Notes under the pieces: model-generated
The model's database searches: none
Told to the model about the DNA's origin: nothing
What the model saw: the letters and a program-made list of their open reading frames with translations, nothing else
Shown here: positions 19,069 to 28,508 of the stretch, one piece after another
Position numbering within the stretch: position 1 is the first letter of the stretch
Layout: each line of letters starts with the position of its first letter
NCBI GenBank assembly: GCA_009668945.1
Contig: SBEH01000002.1
Location: 124,001-188,000 of the forward strand
Reading direction: 5' to 3'
Origin: Actinomycetota bacterium
Lineage (GTDB): Bacteria > Actinomycetota > Coriobacteriia > Anaerosomatales > Anaerosomataceae
Length of the DNA: 64,000 nt
Position numbers and translations under genes: made by a program

Positions 19069-19707
19069 CTAGCCTGCTTGTCCCGCGAGCGACGCGATAG
19101 TCGAGGGATCGAGAATCATGTCACTCGCCCAGTCCTGCGACTCGAAAGCGAAGGCCGCGCCGCCGACCCATATCCGCACGTCGGGCAGGGCGGCGGCGAT
19201 CTGGTCGATGTACGGCTTCAAGCCGATGCGATGGAAGTGGGTGGACGCCGAGAGCACGACCGCGTCCGCATGGAGTTCTCGCGCCGCAGCGACGAGCTCA
19301 GCGGCAGGCACGCTCGCGCCGAGTAGGTGCGCTGTCCATCCGGCGAGTTGGAACCTGTCGGCGACCATCCGGATGCCGAGGTCGTGGTACTCGTCCGGCG
19401 GAGTCGCCAAGACGACCGTGCGACCGACCGACGCGGCGGCCTGTTCGGCCACGACTGTATGGCAAGCCTCAACGATCGTGCGAACGACCGCTGTCGTGAA
19501 GTGCTCCCGCCAGACCTCGGTTGCGCCCGCCTGCCACGAGGCGCCGACATCGATGAGCAGCTCGGCAAGTACGACGTAGAGGTCGGGAATGGAGATGCTG
19601 CCCTTGCGAACTGCCGAGAGCGCAGCTGCGACGGCGCCGCTGCGGTCGTGCGTCTCGGTCGCAGCCAGAATCGCCGCGCGCAACTCGCCGTGTATGTCGT
19701 TCACCAC
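19069..19707 (-). CDS. CarH-like cobalamin-binding domain protein without HTH
   Basis: From GTG 19707 (GGGAG 5 nt upstream) the 212 residues comprise a four-helix cap domain (about 1-90) and a Rossmann-type B12-binding domain (about 95-212). Two motifs of the light sensor CarH are present: W58-x9-E68H69 in the cap, and E106xH108xxG111 (EYHDLG), where His would be the lower axial cobalamin ligand. Unlike CarH/LitR there is no N-terminal MerR-type DNA-binding domain. It could bind cobalamin as a corrinoid protein or a light/redox sensor. Downstream, 1 nt away, is the ABC permease, suggesting a link with that exporter. No methyltransferase is adjacent. Confidence 0.85.
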   Translation of the reverse strand: MVNDIHGELRAAILAATETHDRSGAVAAALSAVRKGSISIPDLYVVLAELLIDVGASWQAGATEVWREHFTTAVVRTIVEACHTVVAEQAAASVGRTVVLATPPDEYHDLGIRMVADRFQLAGWTAHLLGASVPAAELVAAARELHADAVVLSASTHFHRIGLKPYIDQIAAALPDVRIWVGGAAFAFESQDWASDMILDPSTIASLAGQAG

Positions 19708-19824
19708 AGCTTCTCCCGGTTCGCTTGCCTGCATCCGTGGCGCCGGCGCACGGCCGGAACCACAATGGGCGCCTACTTTGTTGTGTTCCCAGAGCGCACC
19801 GATACCCACGATCCTTCTTCGCGG

Positions 19825-19853
19825 TAGACAACACCTGCCGCCCCCGATAGAAT
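19825..19853 (+). promoter_or_regulatory. Promoter of tRNA-Asp
   Basis: TAGACA (19825-19830) and TAGAAT (19848-19853) are 17 nt apart, each one base from sigma-70 consensus, and lie 36 nt before the tRNA. It is the best-formed promoter in this part of the window apart from that of the SDR gene. Confidence 0.7.
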
Positions 19854-19889
19854 CCGTTTGCCGTCCGCCCTCGGTGGACGCCCCGATGC

Positions 19890-19966
19890 GGGGGTGTAGC
19901 TCAGTCGGTTAGAGCGCCGGCCTGTCAAGCCGGAGGTCGCGGGTTCGAGCCCCGTCACTCCCGCCA
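19890..19966 (+). tRNA. tRNA-Asp (anticodon GUC)
   Basis: The acceptor stem GGGGGTG/CACTCCC has one G-U pair. The D loop contains GTCGGTT. The anticodon arm is GCCGG-CCTGTCAA-GCCGG-like with GTC, and the T arm contains GGTTCGAGC. The discriminator is G, and CCA is encoded at 19964-19966. Confidence 0.96.
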
Positions 19967-20030
19967 TACGAAACCGCTGGTAGGCGTGGTCATCTGAAGA
20001 CCGCGCCTGCTGTGCGTCTAAGGCCGGCGC

Positions 20031-22422
20031 TCACTCGTACGAGATGGCGTCGCGCACGCTCACCTGGCTCGCCCGGAACGCCGGCGCGATGGAAGCGAGC
20101 GCCGAGATCGCGAGCATCATCGCGAGCCAGGTGCCGACGCCCGTCCAGGAGAACGTGAAGCTCAGCGGTACGCCTATCGACTCCTCGAGAGCACGGACCA
20201 AGCCCAGGCTGATCGGGTACGCGAGAGTGGCGCCGAGAAGCCACGCGATTGCACCCACGGTCACGCCTTCGGTCACGAAGATCTGGTAGATGGCCTTGTG
20301 TTGCGCTCCGGTCGCGCGCATGACGCCGATCTCGCGAGTGCTCTCGAGCACGTTGATCGTCATGGTGCCGGTCAGGCCGATCATCCCGACCGCGGCGAGC
20401 ATGGTCGCCATCAGCACGAGGAAGGCCACCAGGATGCCGAGCCACTCGCGCAGCTGGCTCGCGAGTTCGGCGCGAGTGTCGGCCGCGGTGACCGGGTACC
20501 CGGCTTCGGTGAGCCGGTCCTCGACCGCGGACATCAGCGCGCTCGGAATCCGCGTCCTGCGACTCGCCGCGCACGAGCAGGCGCGTGACGCCGTCGGTGC
20601 CGAGTGCCTCAGCGAGTTGATCGGCATTGCAGTACACCGACGGCCCGCCGAGCTGTCCCTTGATCACTCCGACAATCCGCCATGTCTCCTCCGTGCCCAT
20701 GACGTTGAGTGTCGCTCGGTCTCCGAGGCCCAGTGACGGTTCCGCGTTCCGCGCGTCGGTGTTGATCACGATCGCGTCCGTGTCGCCCTGCTCAAGCCAG
20801 CGGCCCTCGACGACGGTCGGTCCGACGAAATCAGTCCCGGGATCGAGGCCGATGATGCTGAACGACTGGTTCTCGGTGCCGTCGGCACGCACCACCGCCG
20901 CGTTGTACGCGGGCCATGCTTCTGTCGCCTCCACACCTGCGACGCTCGCGACCTCGTCTTGGACCGCCTCCGCGTCCTGCGGGAGAACGAAGGTGATCTG
21001 CACGTCGTATCTCCACCAGGATTCGAGATTCGTGATGGTCCGCTCGATCGTGGCCTGCACGCTCCAGACGGCCATCACCACCGCTGAGGCGAGCGCGAGT
21101 GTGGAGAGCGTGAGCGCCAGACGCCCCTTGCGCAGGAACGTGTTCCGGAGGGCAAGCGCGACCGGACGGGGAAGCCCCCGGATCATGCCCAGGACTCGAT
21201 CCACGATGCCGTGCCCGAAGCGGCTGCTCGGCACGCCAGCGGCGTTCAGGGCCCGGACGACGCTCATGTTCACGCCCCTGCGGACCGGTCCGGCCGCGGC
21301 CGCAAGCGGCACGACCATGCCGACCGCCAACTCGACGATGATCACCCATGCCGGCGGATCGTAGCTGGTGATGCGGAAGTTCAAGATGTCGCCGGCGAAG
21401 TCGGCGAACCACCGCGTGGCGGCGGCGGTGAGCGGCAAGCCGACGGCGCTCGCAAGCACGCCGTACACCGTGACGATCACGGTGTATAGCCGCTCCAGCT
21501 GACCCGCGCTGCCACCTACGGCCTTCATGATCCCCACTTGCCGCACCTGCTGCGACATCAAGGCGGATACCGTGTTCACCACGAGAAACGCTGAAAGGCC
21601 GAGTGCAAGCCCGCCGAGCGCGAGGAGCAGGAGCGAGAGCGCGCCGAAGATGTCGCCGAGGAAATGGCTGCCGGGTTCGGGCACGTCGGTGTAGTACACC
21701 TGGACGCCGCGCGGGTCGAAGACCTCCTCGCGCAGGTCGATGGCCCCGCGCGAGGACTCAGCCCACGTGATGTCGGGATCCTCGAACGCGAAAGAGAGCT
21801 GGTTGTACTTGAGCGGTTCGCCGAGGTCTTGCATCGCGCCGAGCGAAACGTAGCCGGTCTCGTACCCGACGAATTGGGCCGGCATCGCGTTGATGTCGTG
21901 GGCGAAGCCCGACACACGCAGCTCGACCGTCTCGCCTCCTGCGGTCTCCACCGCCAAGACGTCGCCGATCGCGTAGTCGTCGACCTGTTTGGCCGAGGCC
22001 TCCAGTACGATCTCGCCGGAGGCGGGCGGCCAGTGCCCGTCGCCGACTGGGGCCACTTTGTTCACGCGGATGTCGTTGTAGTCCCGGAACGCCTCTACCG
22101 AGATCGTCCGGTCCTCGTCGCTGTCGGGCCGCCGGTACCGGAACAAGACGCTGCGGCGTGCCTGTACCTCGGCAACGCCGGGCTGCTCTCCGGCGGCTGC
22201 TGCGAGCTCGTCGTCGAAGTCCGCACTCCGGTACGTGACGTCGGCCGGCACTGATGCCGAGCGGTCTGCGGCGAACTCGCGGAGCAGGATCTCGCGTCCT
22301 CCGAGCATCGTGCCGACGGCGAAGATGCCGATCGCGATCGACAGCACCACGAGAAGCGTGCGGAACCAGTGCGACGACATGTCGCGGAAGATCTTGCGGT
22401 AGCGAGGGGCGACCGGGCTCAC
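20031..22422 (-). pseudogene. FtsX/MacB-type ABC permease interrupted by a frameshift
   Basis: A permease with two FtsX domains. The first frame (GTG 22422, 1 nt after the ATPase stop) encodes TM1 (LLVVLSIAIGIFAVGTML), an extracytoplasmic domain, a three-TM FtsX block, TM5 and a second outer domain as far as LLVRGESQDADS. From about 20545 homology continues one base out of phase (ALMSAVEDRLTEAGYPV, then the last three TMs, ending RASQVSVRDAISYE at 20031). Removing one C in the TTCC of the minus strand near 20545 would restore a 796-residue protein. It may be a sequencing error or a recent inactivation. The first frame stays open to 19990 by chance and gives a false C terminus. Confidence 0.85.
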
Positions 22423-22423
22423 G

Positions 22424-23149
22424 TCAGGCGCCCGTGTGCCGTCCGCGGTGGATTCGTTCTTCGGCGATCTCGCCGTCCGCGACGTGCAGCGCACGCCTGA
22501 CGCGTGAGGCGAGGTCGTTGTCGTGGGTCACCATGATGATCGTCTTATGCTGCTCCACGAGCCGCTCGAAGAGGTGGAACACGGCCTCGGCGGTCTTGGA
22601 GTCGAGGTTGCCGGTTGGCTCGTCGGCGGCCAGTATCGGCGGGTCGTTCGCAAGCGCACGGGCGATCGCGGCCCGCTGCTGCTGACCGCCGGACAGCGCG
22701 GCGGGGAGCTTGTGTGCCTGGTCGGCGAGCTCGACTTGCTCGAGCAGCTCCATTGCGCGCGGCACGCGTTCCCGGACCGGATAGGTGGAGCAGAAGTCCA
22801 TCGGCAGCAGCACGTTCTCGAGGATGGTGAGCGTGGGGAGCAACTGGAAGAACTGGAACACGACGCCGATGTTGCGGCCGCGCCACTTGGCAAGCGCGTT
22901 CTCGCCGAGCGCGTGGACCGGCGTGTCGGCTACCACGATCTCGCCTTCGGTGGGGTGGTCGATTCCAGTGATCATGTTGATGAGCGTGGTCTTCCCGCTG
23001 CCGGACTTCCCGATGATGCCGATGAACTCGCCCGAGTAGACGTCGAGATCGATGCCTCTGAGGGCTGTGAACGGCACCTCGCCGGTGTCGTATACCTTCA
23101 CGAGGCCGCGAAGCTGCACAACAGGCGTGTTCGCGTGTTCGGCCGACAT
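22424..23149 (-). CDS. ABC transporter ATP-binding protein, LolD/MacB type
   Basis: A 241-residue ATPase with Walker [11 protein letters not shown]-loop [12 protein letters not shown], signature LSGGQQQR, Walker [13 protein letters not shown] and switch MVTHD. I chose the ATG at 23149 because GGAGGT precedes it; an in-frame start at 23251 adds a low-complexity head. The permease begins 1 nt after its stop. The pair is paralogous in type to the transporter at 17240-19067. Confidence 0.93.
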   Translation of the reverse strand: MSAEHANTPVVQLRGLVKVYDTGEVPFTALRGIDLDVYSGEFIGIIGKSGSGKTTLINMITGIDHPTEGEIVVADTPVHALGENALAKWRGRNIGVVFQFFQLLPTLTILENVLLPMDFCSTYPVRERVPRAMELLEQVELADQAHKLPAALSGGQQQRAAIARALANDPPILAADEPTGNLDSKTAEAVFHLFERLVEQHKTIIMVTHDNDLASRVRRALHVADGEIAEERIHRGRHTGA

Positions 23150-23253
23150 GCTGCTACCTCCATACCGATCGCCATCGCCATATGTGCTTATGCCCACTTG
23201 AGGCTTCGCGCCGCGGCGCGTCGGTAGGCACCCAGCCGGCGTCCGCCTCACGC

Positions 23254-23259
23254 TACAAT
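23254..23259 (+). promoter_or_regulatory. Putative -10 box (TACAAT)
   Basis: TACAAT lies 53 nt before the start of the phosphotransferase-like gene, within the 163-nt divergent region shared with the ABC ATPase. No clear -35 is seen. Confidence 0.4.
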
Positions 23260-23312
23260 AGTCTGGGCTGCCTCGCGCAGCCCGGTTCCGGTCCGGCTCT
23301 CGAGGGAGGGCG

Positions 23313-25814
23313 ATGTCGGCGCAACTGCTCCGGATGGCCGAGTGCTACCAGGCTTCCGCAGGCCCGAAAGCCGCGACCCTCGCCCGGATGTCGAAGGCCG
23401 GGCTGCCGGTCCCGGAATTCGTGGTGGTGCCGGCGGACGCGTACCGCGCACACGCGCGCCGGGCCGGCATCAGGGTCGGTCCGACATCCCGCCTCTCGGC
23501 CGAACGCGCCGACATCCTCCGTGGCCGGATCGCGACCACTCCGCTGGCCCCGCAGCTCGTGCCGCTGGTCACGGCTGCAGTCGCGGAGCTGGGGCTTCCG
23601 CTGGCGGTGCGCTCGTCGGGCACCGCTGAGGACCTTCCGGGACTCTCGTTCGCTGGACAGTACGAGACCTACGTCTGCCGCAGCGAGGGCAACGTGGTCA
23701 CGCGGATTCCGGACTGCTGGGCCTCGGTGTGGGGCCGAAGGGCGTTCTCGTATCGCGAGCGGAACGGCGTGCCGCACCACGCGGCGGCGATGGCGGTGAT
23801 CGTCCAGCGCTACATCGAGGCCGAGCAGGGCGGCGTGGCGTTCACCGCCGATCCGGTCACCGGCGGCAAACGGGTGATCGTCGAGTCGAGTGCCGACGGC
23901 GCCGAGGCGCTGGTCTCAGGGACCGTCGCCCCGATGCGCCGCGAGTTCGACCCGGAGGCGGTCTCCGGGGAGGAGGGCCTCGAGGCCGACGTCGCGCGGC
24001 TTGCGCTATCGGCGGAGCAAGTGCTCGGCGCGCCGGCCGATATCGAATGGGCGTGGGATGGCCGGCGGCTGTGGTTGCTGCAGGCGCGTCCGATAACGAC
24101 CGGAGTCTTCGCGGCCAAGCCACGGTATCGGGCGACCGGGTGGAGCAACGTGAACACCGGCGAGGTCTTGCCCGACGTGGTCACACCGATGACGTGGTCG
24201 CTCGTCGGCCGCCTTGCCGTGGGCCTCATCGACGCACTTTTCGGCAAGCTCGGTATCCGCATCGATAACGACCGTCTCGTGTCGCTGATCGGCGGCAGGG
24301 CGTACTTCAACGCCTCTCTGCTCAGCTCCGCGTTCCTGCAGATGCCGTTCAAGGGCGACTCGGAGATCACCTCGATCTTCGGGGGCGGAGACGCGCCGGA
24401 GGGCTTCACCGACCTGCCGCTGGCGCCTGAGGACACCGCGCATCTGAGCAAGGTGCGACTGGTGTTCGGGCTCCCGCTCGTCGGGATCTGGATGCTGCAG
24501 CACACCGCGGGTGCGTCCGATCGCTGGTGTGCGCGGATGGGCGCGGGCACCGGTCGGGCACTCGCGGAGCTTGCGGCCGCCGCCACGGAAGAGGAGATCG
24601 CGGCGGTCACGTCGCGCATCGCTGTGATGCTGGAGGGTCTGGTAGACGCGCTGGCCTACATGGGCGTGGGAATGGCGCGGTACAGCGCATTCGTGGACGC
24701 CGCCGGGAAGCACTTCGGCGAGGATGGCCCGGCGCTGGTGAACACGCTCCTGGCGGGACAGGGGGGTGTGGCGAGCGCCGAGTCGGGCCTGGCACTCGCG
24801 CGCATGGCGCGAACGGCGCGAGCTAACACGTCTTTGGCCGAGGCGCTCCGCTCTTCGGCGCGTTGGGACGAGGTCCGGGAGCGTCTCCAGGCGCTTGGAC
24901 CGCAGAGCGACGCGCTTCTTGAGGCGTGGGACGCATTCATGGCGGAGCACGGCCACCACGCCCGGGGGGAGCTCGAGTTCTCTGCTCCGAGGTGGGCGGA
25001 GCTGCCGGACGAAGTGCTGGCTATGCTGACCGCGGTGCTGGGGACCACGGATGCCAAGGACCTCCTCACCGCGTACGCGAAGCGAGGGGAGCAGGCCCGA
25101 GCGGCCGAGCAGATGGTACTGGAGCGGCTCGGGCCGTCGAAAGGTGGCCGCTTTCTCAAGCTCGCCGAGCATGCTCGGCGGGGCGGCCGGACTCGCGAGA
25201 ACCTGAAGAACGAGGGGGTTCGCGCGCTCGTGGCGATGCGCAAGGCGCTCCTCAAGCTCGGTGACGCGATGACGCACCGCGGCGTGCTCACGGTCTCCGA
25301 CGACATCTTCTTCCTGACGTGGGAGGAACTCCCTGCCGTGCGCGACGGGAGTCTCGAGGCGGCACCGCTCGTGGCCAAGCGCCGCGCCGAATACGAGTCG
25401 AATTGCCGGGTAACACCGCCATCAGTCGTTATCGGCGATTGGGACGGCCGCGGGGCACAGGATCTGCCGTCGGACGCGATGCAGCTCACCGGTCTCGCCG
25501 TGGCATCCGGTCTCGCACGCGGGCCGGCCCGGGTGATACGGACGCTCCGTTCGGACGAACGCGTCCTGCCCGGCGAGGTGCTGGTGGCACCATTCACCGA
25601 CCCCGGCTGGACGCCCTATTTCGTGCCCGCGGCGGCGATCGTCGTGGACCTCGGCGGCATGCTCTCACACGGGAGCATAATCGCCCGCGAATACGGGATC
25701 CCCGCGGTGGTGAACGTCACCGTTGGCACTTCGGCGATCAAGACCGGCGACATCGTGGAAGTCGACGGGAACCGAGGCGTGGTGACGGTCGTCGAACGGC
25801 GACCGGACGCGTGA
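23313..25814 (+). CDS. Rifampicin-phosphotransferase-like / PEP-synthase-like phosphohistidine enzyme
   Basis: The 833-residue protein has the RPH domain order. First is an ATP-grasp PEP/pyruvate-type domain (about 1-270; [30 protein letters not shown]). Then comes a long helical middle region (about 280-730). A C-terminal swivelling phosphohistidine domain follows, with His 786 in [19 protein letters not shown]. It lacks the C-terminal TIM barrel of true PEP synthase or pyruvate phosphate dikinase. RPH enzymes phosphorylate rifampicin from ATP; many relatives act on unknown substrates, so drug resistance is only a possibility. GGGAGGGCG precedes the ATG. The next gene starts inside its stop codon. 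Confidence 0.85.
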   Translation: MSAQLLRMAECYQASAGPKAATLARMSKAGLPVPEFVVVPADAYRAHARRAGIRVGPTSRLSAERADILRGRIATTPLAPQLVPLVTAAVAELGLPLAVRSSGTAEDLPGLSFAGQYETYVCRSEGNVVTRIPDCWASVWGRRAFSYRERNGVPHHAAAMAVIVQRYIEAEQGGVAFTADPVTGGKRVIVESSADGAEALVSGTVAPMRREFDPEAVSGEEGLEADVARLALSAEQVLGAPADIEWAWDGRRLWLLQARPITTGVFAAKPRYRATGWSNVNTGEVLPDVVTPMTWSLVGRLAVGLIDALFGKLGIRIDNDRLVSLIGGRAYFNASLLSSAFLQMPFKGDSEITSIFGGGDAPEGFTDLPLAPEDTAHLSKVRLVFGLPLVGIWMLQHTAGASDRWCARMGAGTGRALAELAAAATEEEIAAVTSRIAVMLEGLVDALAYMGVGMARYSAFVDAAGKHFGEDGPALVNTLLAGQGGVASAESGLALARMARTARANTSLAEALRSSARWDEVRERLQALGPQSDALLEAWDAFMAEHGHHARGELEFSAPRWAELPDEVLAMLTAVLGTTDAKDLLTAYAKRGEQARAAEQMVLERLGPSKGGRFLKLAEHARRGGRTRENLKNEGVRALVAMRKALLKLGDAMTHRGVLTVSDDIFFLTWEELPAVRDGSLEAAPLVAKRRAEYESNCRVTPPSVVIGDWDGRGAQDLPSDAMQLTGLAVASGLARGPARVIRTLRSDERVLPGEVLVAPFTDPGWTPYFVPAAAIVVDLGGMLSHGSIIAREYGIPAVVNVTVGTSAIKTGDIVEVDGNRGVVTVVERRPDA

Positions 25815-26311
25815 GGCTCAAGGACTGGCAGCGGAAGCTGGCCTTCGCTCTCCTGGCGGCGGCGGTCGTGTTGTACGCGGTGCGCTGGTCCGCCTTCCCC
25901 GGGGAGCCGCTTCATGACGAGATGGCCCGCTTCCTCCTCGGCGACATGGCGTTCCTCTTCCTCCACGTGCTGCTCGTGATGCTCGTGCTGGACGGTCTCA
26001 TCCGCCGTCGCGAGCGCGACGAGATGCGGCAGAAGCTCGACATGGTGATCGGCGCGTTCTTCAGCGAGACCGGAGCCGACTTGCTCGGACGCATCGCCCG
26101 GAGCGATGCGAGACTCGGCGAGGTGTGGGCCGAACTCGTGCCTTCGGCGAAGTGGACTGCCGCCGACTACGAGCGCTCGCAGCAGGTGTTCTGGGAGCAC
26201 GCGCCTGAGATCGACCTCTCGGCATGCGATCTGGCCGGTCTGGGCGCAGCGCTGTCCGCATGCGTATCACTCGAAGGTCTGCCCCCGGCGCACGCCGAGG
26301 TTTCGGCGTAG
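25811..26311 (+). CDS. Hypothetical protein with two N-terminal membrane segments
   Basis: The GTG overlaps the upstream stop (GTGA). The 166-residue product has TMs at about 8-24 (LAFALLAAAVVLYAVRW) and 40-60 (MAFLFLHVLLVMLVLDGLI), then a charged helical cytoplasmic domain (RRRERDEMRQKLDMVIGAFFSETG). No family is recognised. Coupling to the RPH-like gene suggests linked expression. Confidence 0.75.
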   Translation: MRLKDWQRKLAFALLAAAVVLYAVRWSAFPGEPLHDEMARFLLGDMAFLFLHVLLVMLVLDGLIRRRERDEMRQKLDMVIGAFFSETGADLLGRIARSDARLGEVWAELVPSAKWTAADYERSQQVFWEHAPEIDLSACDLAGLGAALSACVSLEGLPPAHAEVSA

Positions 26312-26316
26312 CGGCC

Positions 26317-26772
26317 GTGGCGACGCTCTTCATCGATGCCGATGCGTGTCCGGTGACGCGCGAAGCGGTCGCGATAGGCCGGCGCCACGGCATGCGCGTG
26401 GTGATCGTCGCGAACAGCACGCAGAACCTCGAGCGCTACGCGTCGCGCACGGGCGTCGAGACGGTGCAGGTGAGCAGCGGACGTGATGCCGCGGACTTCG
26501 CGGTGGTCGAGCGGCTATCGCCGCGAGACACGGTGGTGACGCAGGACATCGGACTTGCCGCGATGGCGATCGGGCGCGGCGCCGGAGCAATCGGCCCACG
26601 AGGGCGGGTCTTCCATCTCGCGACGATCGACGCCGAACTGGCGGTGCGCCACGCCGAGGCGAAGCTGCGCCGTCAGGGTGGGCGGCACGGCGGACCGCCG
26701 AAGTTCACCGACGAGGACCGCGAGCACTTCGAGGAGCAGCTGGAGCGGCTGCTCACTCAGATGAGCCAATAG
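26317..26772 (+). CDS. YaiI/YqxD (UPF0178, DUF188) family protein
   Basis: The 151-residue protein has the hallmarks of the family: LFIDADACPV at the N terminus, VVIVANSTQN, RDAADFAVVERL, DTVVTQDIGLAAMAI and a C-terminal GGPPKFTDEDREHFEEQLERLL. Its PIN-like acidic residues hint at nuclease activity, unproven. The GTG at 26317 is used; it ends in a 16-nt convergent overlap with the next gene. Confidence 0.9.
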   Translation: MATLFIDADACPVTREAVAIGRRHGMRVVIVANSTQNLERYASRTGVETVQVSSGRDAADFAVVERLSPRDTVVTQDIGLAAMAIGRGAGAIGPRGRVFHLATIDAELAVRHAEAKLRRQGGRHGGPPKFTDEDREHFEEQLERLLTQMSQ

Positions 26773-27101
26773 CCGCTCAGGAGCGCCGCGCCGACGGCGA
26801 GCACCGCTATCGCCTCTCGGACTGGCACGCGGTAGACGACCACCGAGACGAGACGAACCGCAACGTCGGCCAGCCACGCTGCTCCGACGACCGCGAACAC
26901 GATGGGTTCGCGGGTGATGAGACATGCCGCACCCAGGGCCACGAACATCCCGCCGAACACCGAGCGGATCTCCGAGGCGCCGAGAGGGGAGTCGGCGCGC
27001 ACTCCCACGAGTGTCAGAGCCGAGGGCCGAATGAGCGCGCTCAGACCGAAGACCGCCATCACGCACGCGCCGAGGAGCGCGGGGATGGCCTGCCAGCTCA
27101 C
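26757..27101 (-). CDS. Small membrane protein, DUF4345-like
   Basis: From GTG 27101 (GGAGG 5 nt upstream) the 114-residue product has four hydrophobic helices and SEIRSVFGGMFVALGAACL, a sequence resembling DUF4345 proteins. Function is unknown. It is divergent from the SDR gene, and the palindromic operator lies 86-107 nt upstream of its start. Confidence 0.72.
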   Translation of the reverse strand: MSWQAIPALLGACVMAVFGLSALIRPSALTLVGVRADSPLGASEIRSVFGGMFVALGAACLITREPIVFAVVGAAWLADVAVRLVSVVVYRVPVREAIAVLAVGAALLSGYWLI

Positions 27102-27164
27102 GGGAGCCTCCTTCGGTCCGGGTGTGTAGTCGTACGTGAGCGCATCGCGGCGACCGTGCCCAAG

Positions 27165-27208
27165 TTGACATACCCCGATATGGTAGTAATGTAACAATTG
27201 TTACATTA
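27165..27208 (+). promoter_or_regulatory. Promoter with perfect 22-bp palindromic operator
   Basis: A consensus -35 TTGACA (27165-27170) is followed 16 nt later by TAATGT (27187-27192) as the -10. A perfect inverted repeat with half-site TAATGTAACAA and no spacer occupies 27187-27208, so it covers the -10 and the probable start of transcription. This is the geometry of a repressor site, such as those of TetR- or MarR-type dimers. It is AT-rich in a GC-rich genome. The SDR gene starts 86 nt downstream. No regulator gene is adjacent. Confidence 0.85.
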
Positions 27209-27293
27209 TCGGCAACCGGGCGCTCACCACGACATGTGTGGGGCAGCAAGTCCTTGCGGACTCCCCGGTCGTTCGGCAGGAAAGGAGCATCAT

Positions 27294-28058
27294 ATGCGAC
27301 TTCAGGGCAAGGTAGCAGTCATAACGGGCGCGGGCTCGGGCATGGGACGAGCGATGGCGAACCTCTTCGCCGCCGAGGGCGCGAAGATCGTCGCTGCCGA
27401 GTGGAACGAGACGACACTCGCCGAGGTCGTCGCCGAGGTGAAGGCCGCCGGCGGCGAGATCGCGGGCGTCCAGGGCAACGTTGCCGATCAGGGCGACTGC
27501 GAGCGGATCATCGATGATGCCGTCGCTCAGTTCGGCAAGGTCGATGTGCTGTGCAACAACGCCGGCGTGATGGACCTCAACGCAGGTGCAGCCGAGATGG
27601 ACAACGCGATCTGGGAGCGTTGCCTCGGCATCAATCTCACCGGGCCGATGTACCTGACCCGCAAGGCCATTCCGGTGATGAAGGCGGCAGGCGGTGGTTC
27701 GATCATCAACACCGCGTCTGTCGCGGGCGTCGGTGGCGGTGCGGCGGGCTGCGCGTACACCGTCTCCAAGCACGGCATCATCGGCCTCACGAAGAACACC
27801 GCGTTCCGCTACTGCCAGGAGGGCATCCGCTGCAACGCGATCGTCGCGGGTGCGGTGGAGACCAACATCATGCAGAGCGTGGACCCGACCAAGATGGATC
27901 CGACCGGCATCGCCCGGTCGCAGACGTGGTACGCGGCGATCCCCGGTCAGTTGAAGGCGACCGACATCGCCAACCTCGCGCTGTTCTTCGCATCCGATGA
28001 GTCGAAGATGGTCAACGGCGCATGTGTTCCCGCAGACGCAGGCTGGACCTCGGCCTAG
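27294..28058 (+). CDS. Short-chain dehydrogenase/reductase (SDR)
   Basis: A classical SDR of 254 residues: cofactor motif TGAGSGMG (TGxxxGxG), CNNAGV, a Ser after NTASVAGVGG, and YTVSK for the Tyr-x3-Lys pair. A Glu at the end of beta-2 (AAEWNE) favours NAD(H) over NADP(H), by inference. It oxidises or reduces an alcohol/ketone; the substrate is unknown. AGGAG lies 6 nt before the ATG. It is transcribed alone from the palindrome-controlled promoter and ends at a strong terminator. Confidence 0.93.
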   Translation: MRLQGKVAVITGAGSGMGRAMANLFAAEGAKIVAAEWNETTLAEVVAEVKAAGGEIAGVQGNVADQGDCERIIDDAVAQFGKVDVLCNNAGVMDLNAGAAEMDNAIWERCLGINLTGPMYLTRKAIPVMKAAGGGSIINTASVAGVGGGAAGCAYTVSKHGIIGLTKNTAFRYCQEGIRCNAIVAGAVETNIMQSVDPTKMDPTGIARSQTWYAAIPGQLKATDIANLALFFASDESKMVNGACVPADAGWTSA

Positions 28059-28071
28059 GCCCGTGCTGCTC

Positions 28072-28113
28072 GCGCGAAGAAGGGGCCGCCCTCGGGCGGC
28101 CCCTTCTTCGCGC
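28072..28113. terminator. Perfect 19-bp bidirectional terminator hairpin
   Basis: Two 19-nt arms (28072-28090 and 28095-28113) pair perfectly across a CTCG loop. GAAGAAGG faces CCTTCTTC, so each strand carries a pyrimidine-rich 3' side. It sits between convergent genes and can serve both. Confidence 0.8.
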
Positions 28114-28131
28114 ATCTCATTGAAGCTGCCG

Positions 28132-28347
28132 TCATTCGGCGAAGATGCGTTCCAGCTGGTCGATGAGGTCGAACTTCTCCTCGCCTGAGAGCGCCTTCAG
28201 GTACGCGTTCACTTCCTCGCAGGGTGCATCAGGGGCGAGCTCGAGTGCCTGCTTGATCGCACGGTCGAGGCGATGGCGGTTACCCGCATCGTTCTCGAGG
28301 TCGAGTACGCTGAACATCCACCCCAGGTGGCGCATATAGCACGTCAT
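28132..28347 (-). CDS. Small hypothetical protein (71 aa)
   Basis: A predicted all-helical acidic protein (NRHRLDRAIKQALELAPDAPCEEVNAYLKALSGEEKFDLIDQLERIFAE) with two Cys and no TM. AGGGAG lies 8 nt before the ATG. No family is known. The terminator at 28072-28113 is just downstream. Confidence 0.65.
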   Translation of the reverse strand: MTCYMRHLGWMFSVLDLENDAGNRHRLDRAIKQALELAPDAPCEEVNAYLKALSGEEKFDLIDQLERIFAE

Positions 28348-28508
28348 GGCACGAACTCCCTACACCGGCCCCGCTGCCTCCGGTACAGTTCGTACCCCAT
28401 TGGGCGTCGTCGGACCACGTTCGTTCGCGTCGGCCGCCCTTGCGGGTGCCTCGCACTCGGTCTACGCTCAGCGGGGCAGTCCGCGAACCGCGCCGAGGGG
28501 GATGCGCA

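Noticed and set aside
19990-20545. Continued open frame giving a basic Arg/His-rich C terminus to the ABC permease
   Set aside because: The real FtsX C terminus with membrane helices is in the neighbouring frame; the open tail is a GC-rich shadow after the frameshift.
24006-25277. Minus-strand open frame of 423 codons
   Set aside because: Antisense to the RPH-like gene with no recognisable motif.
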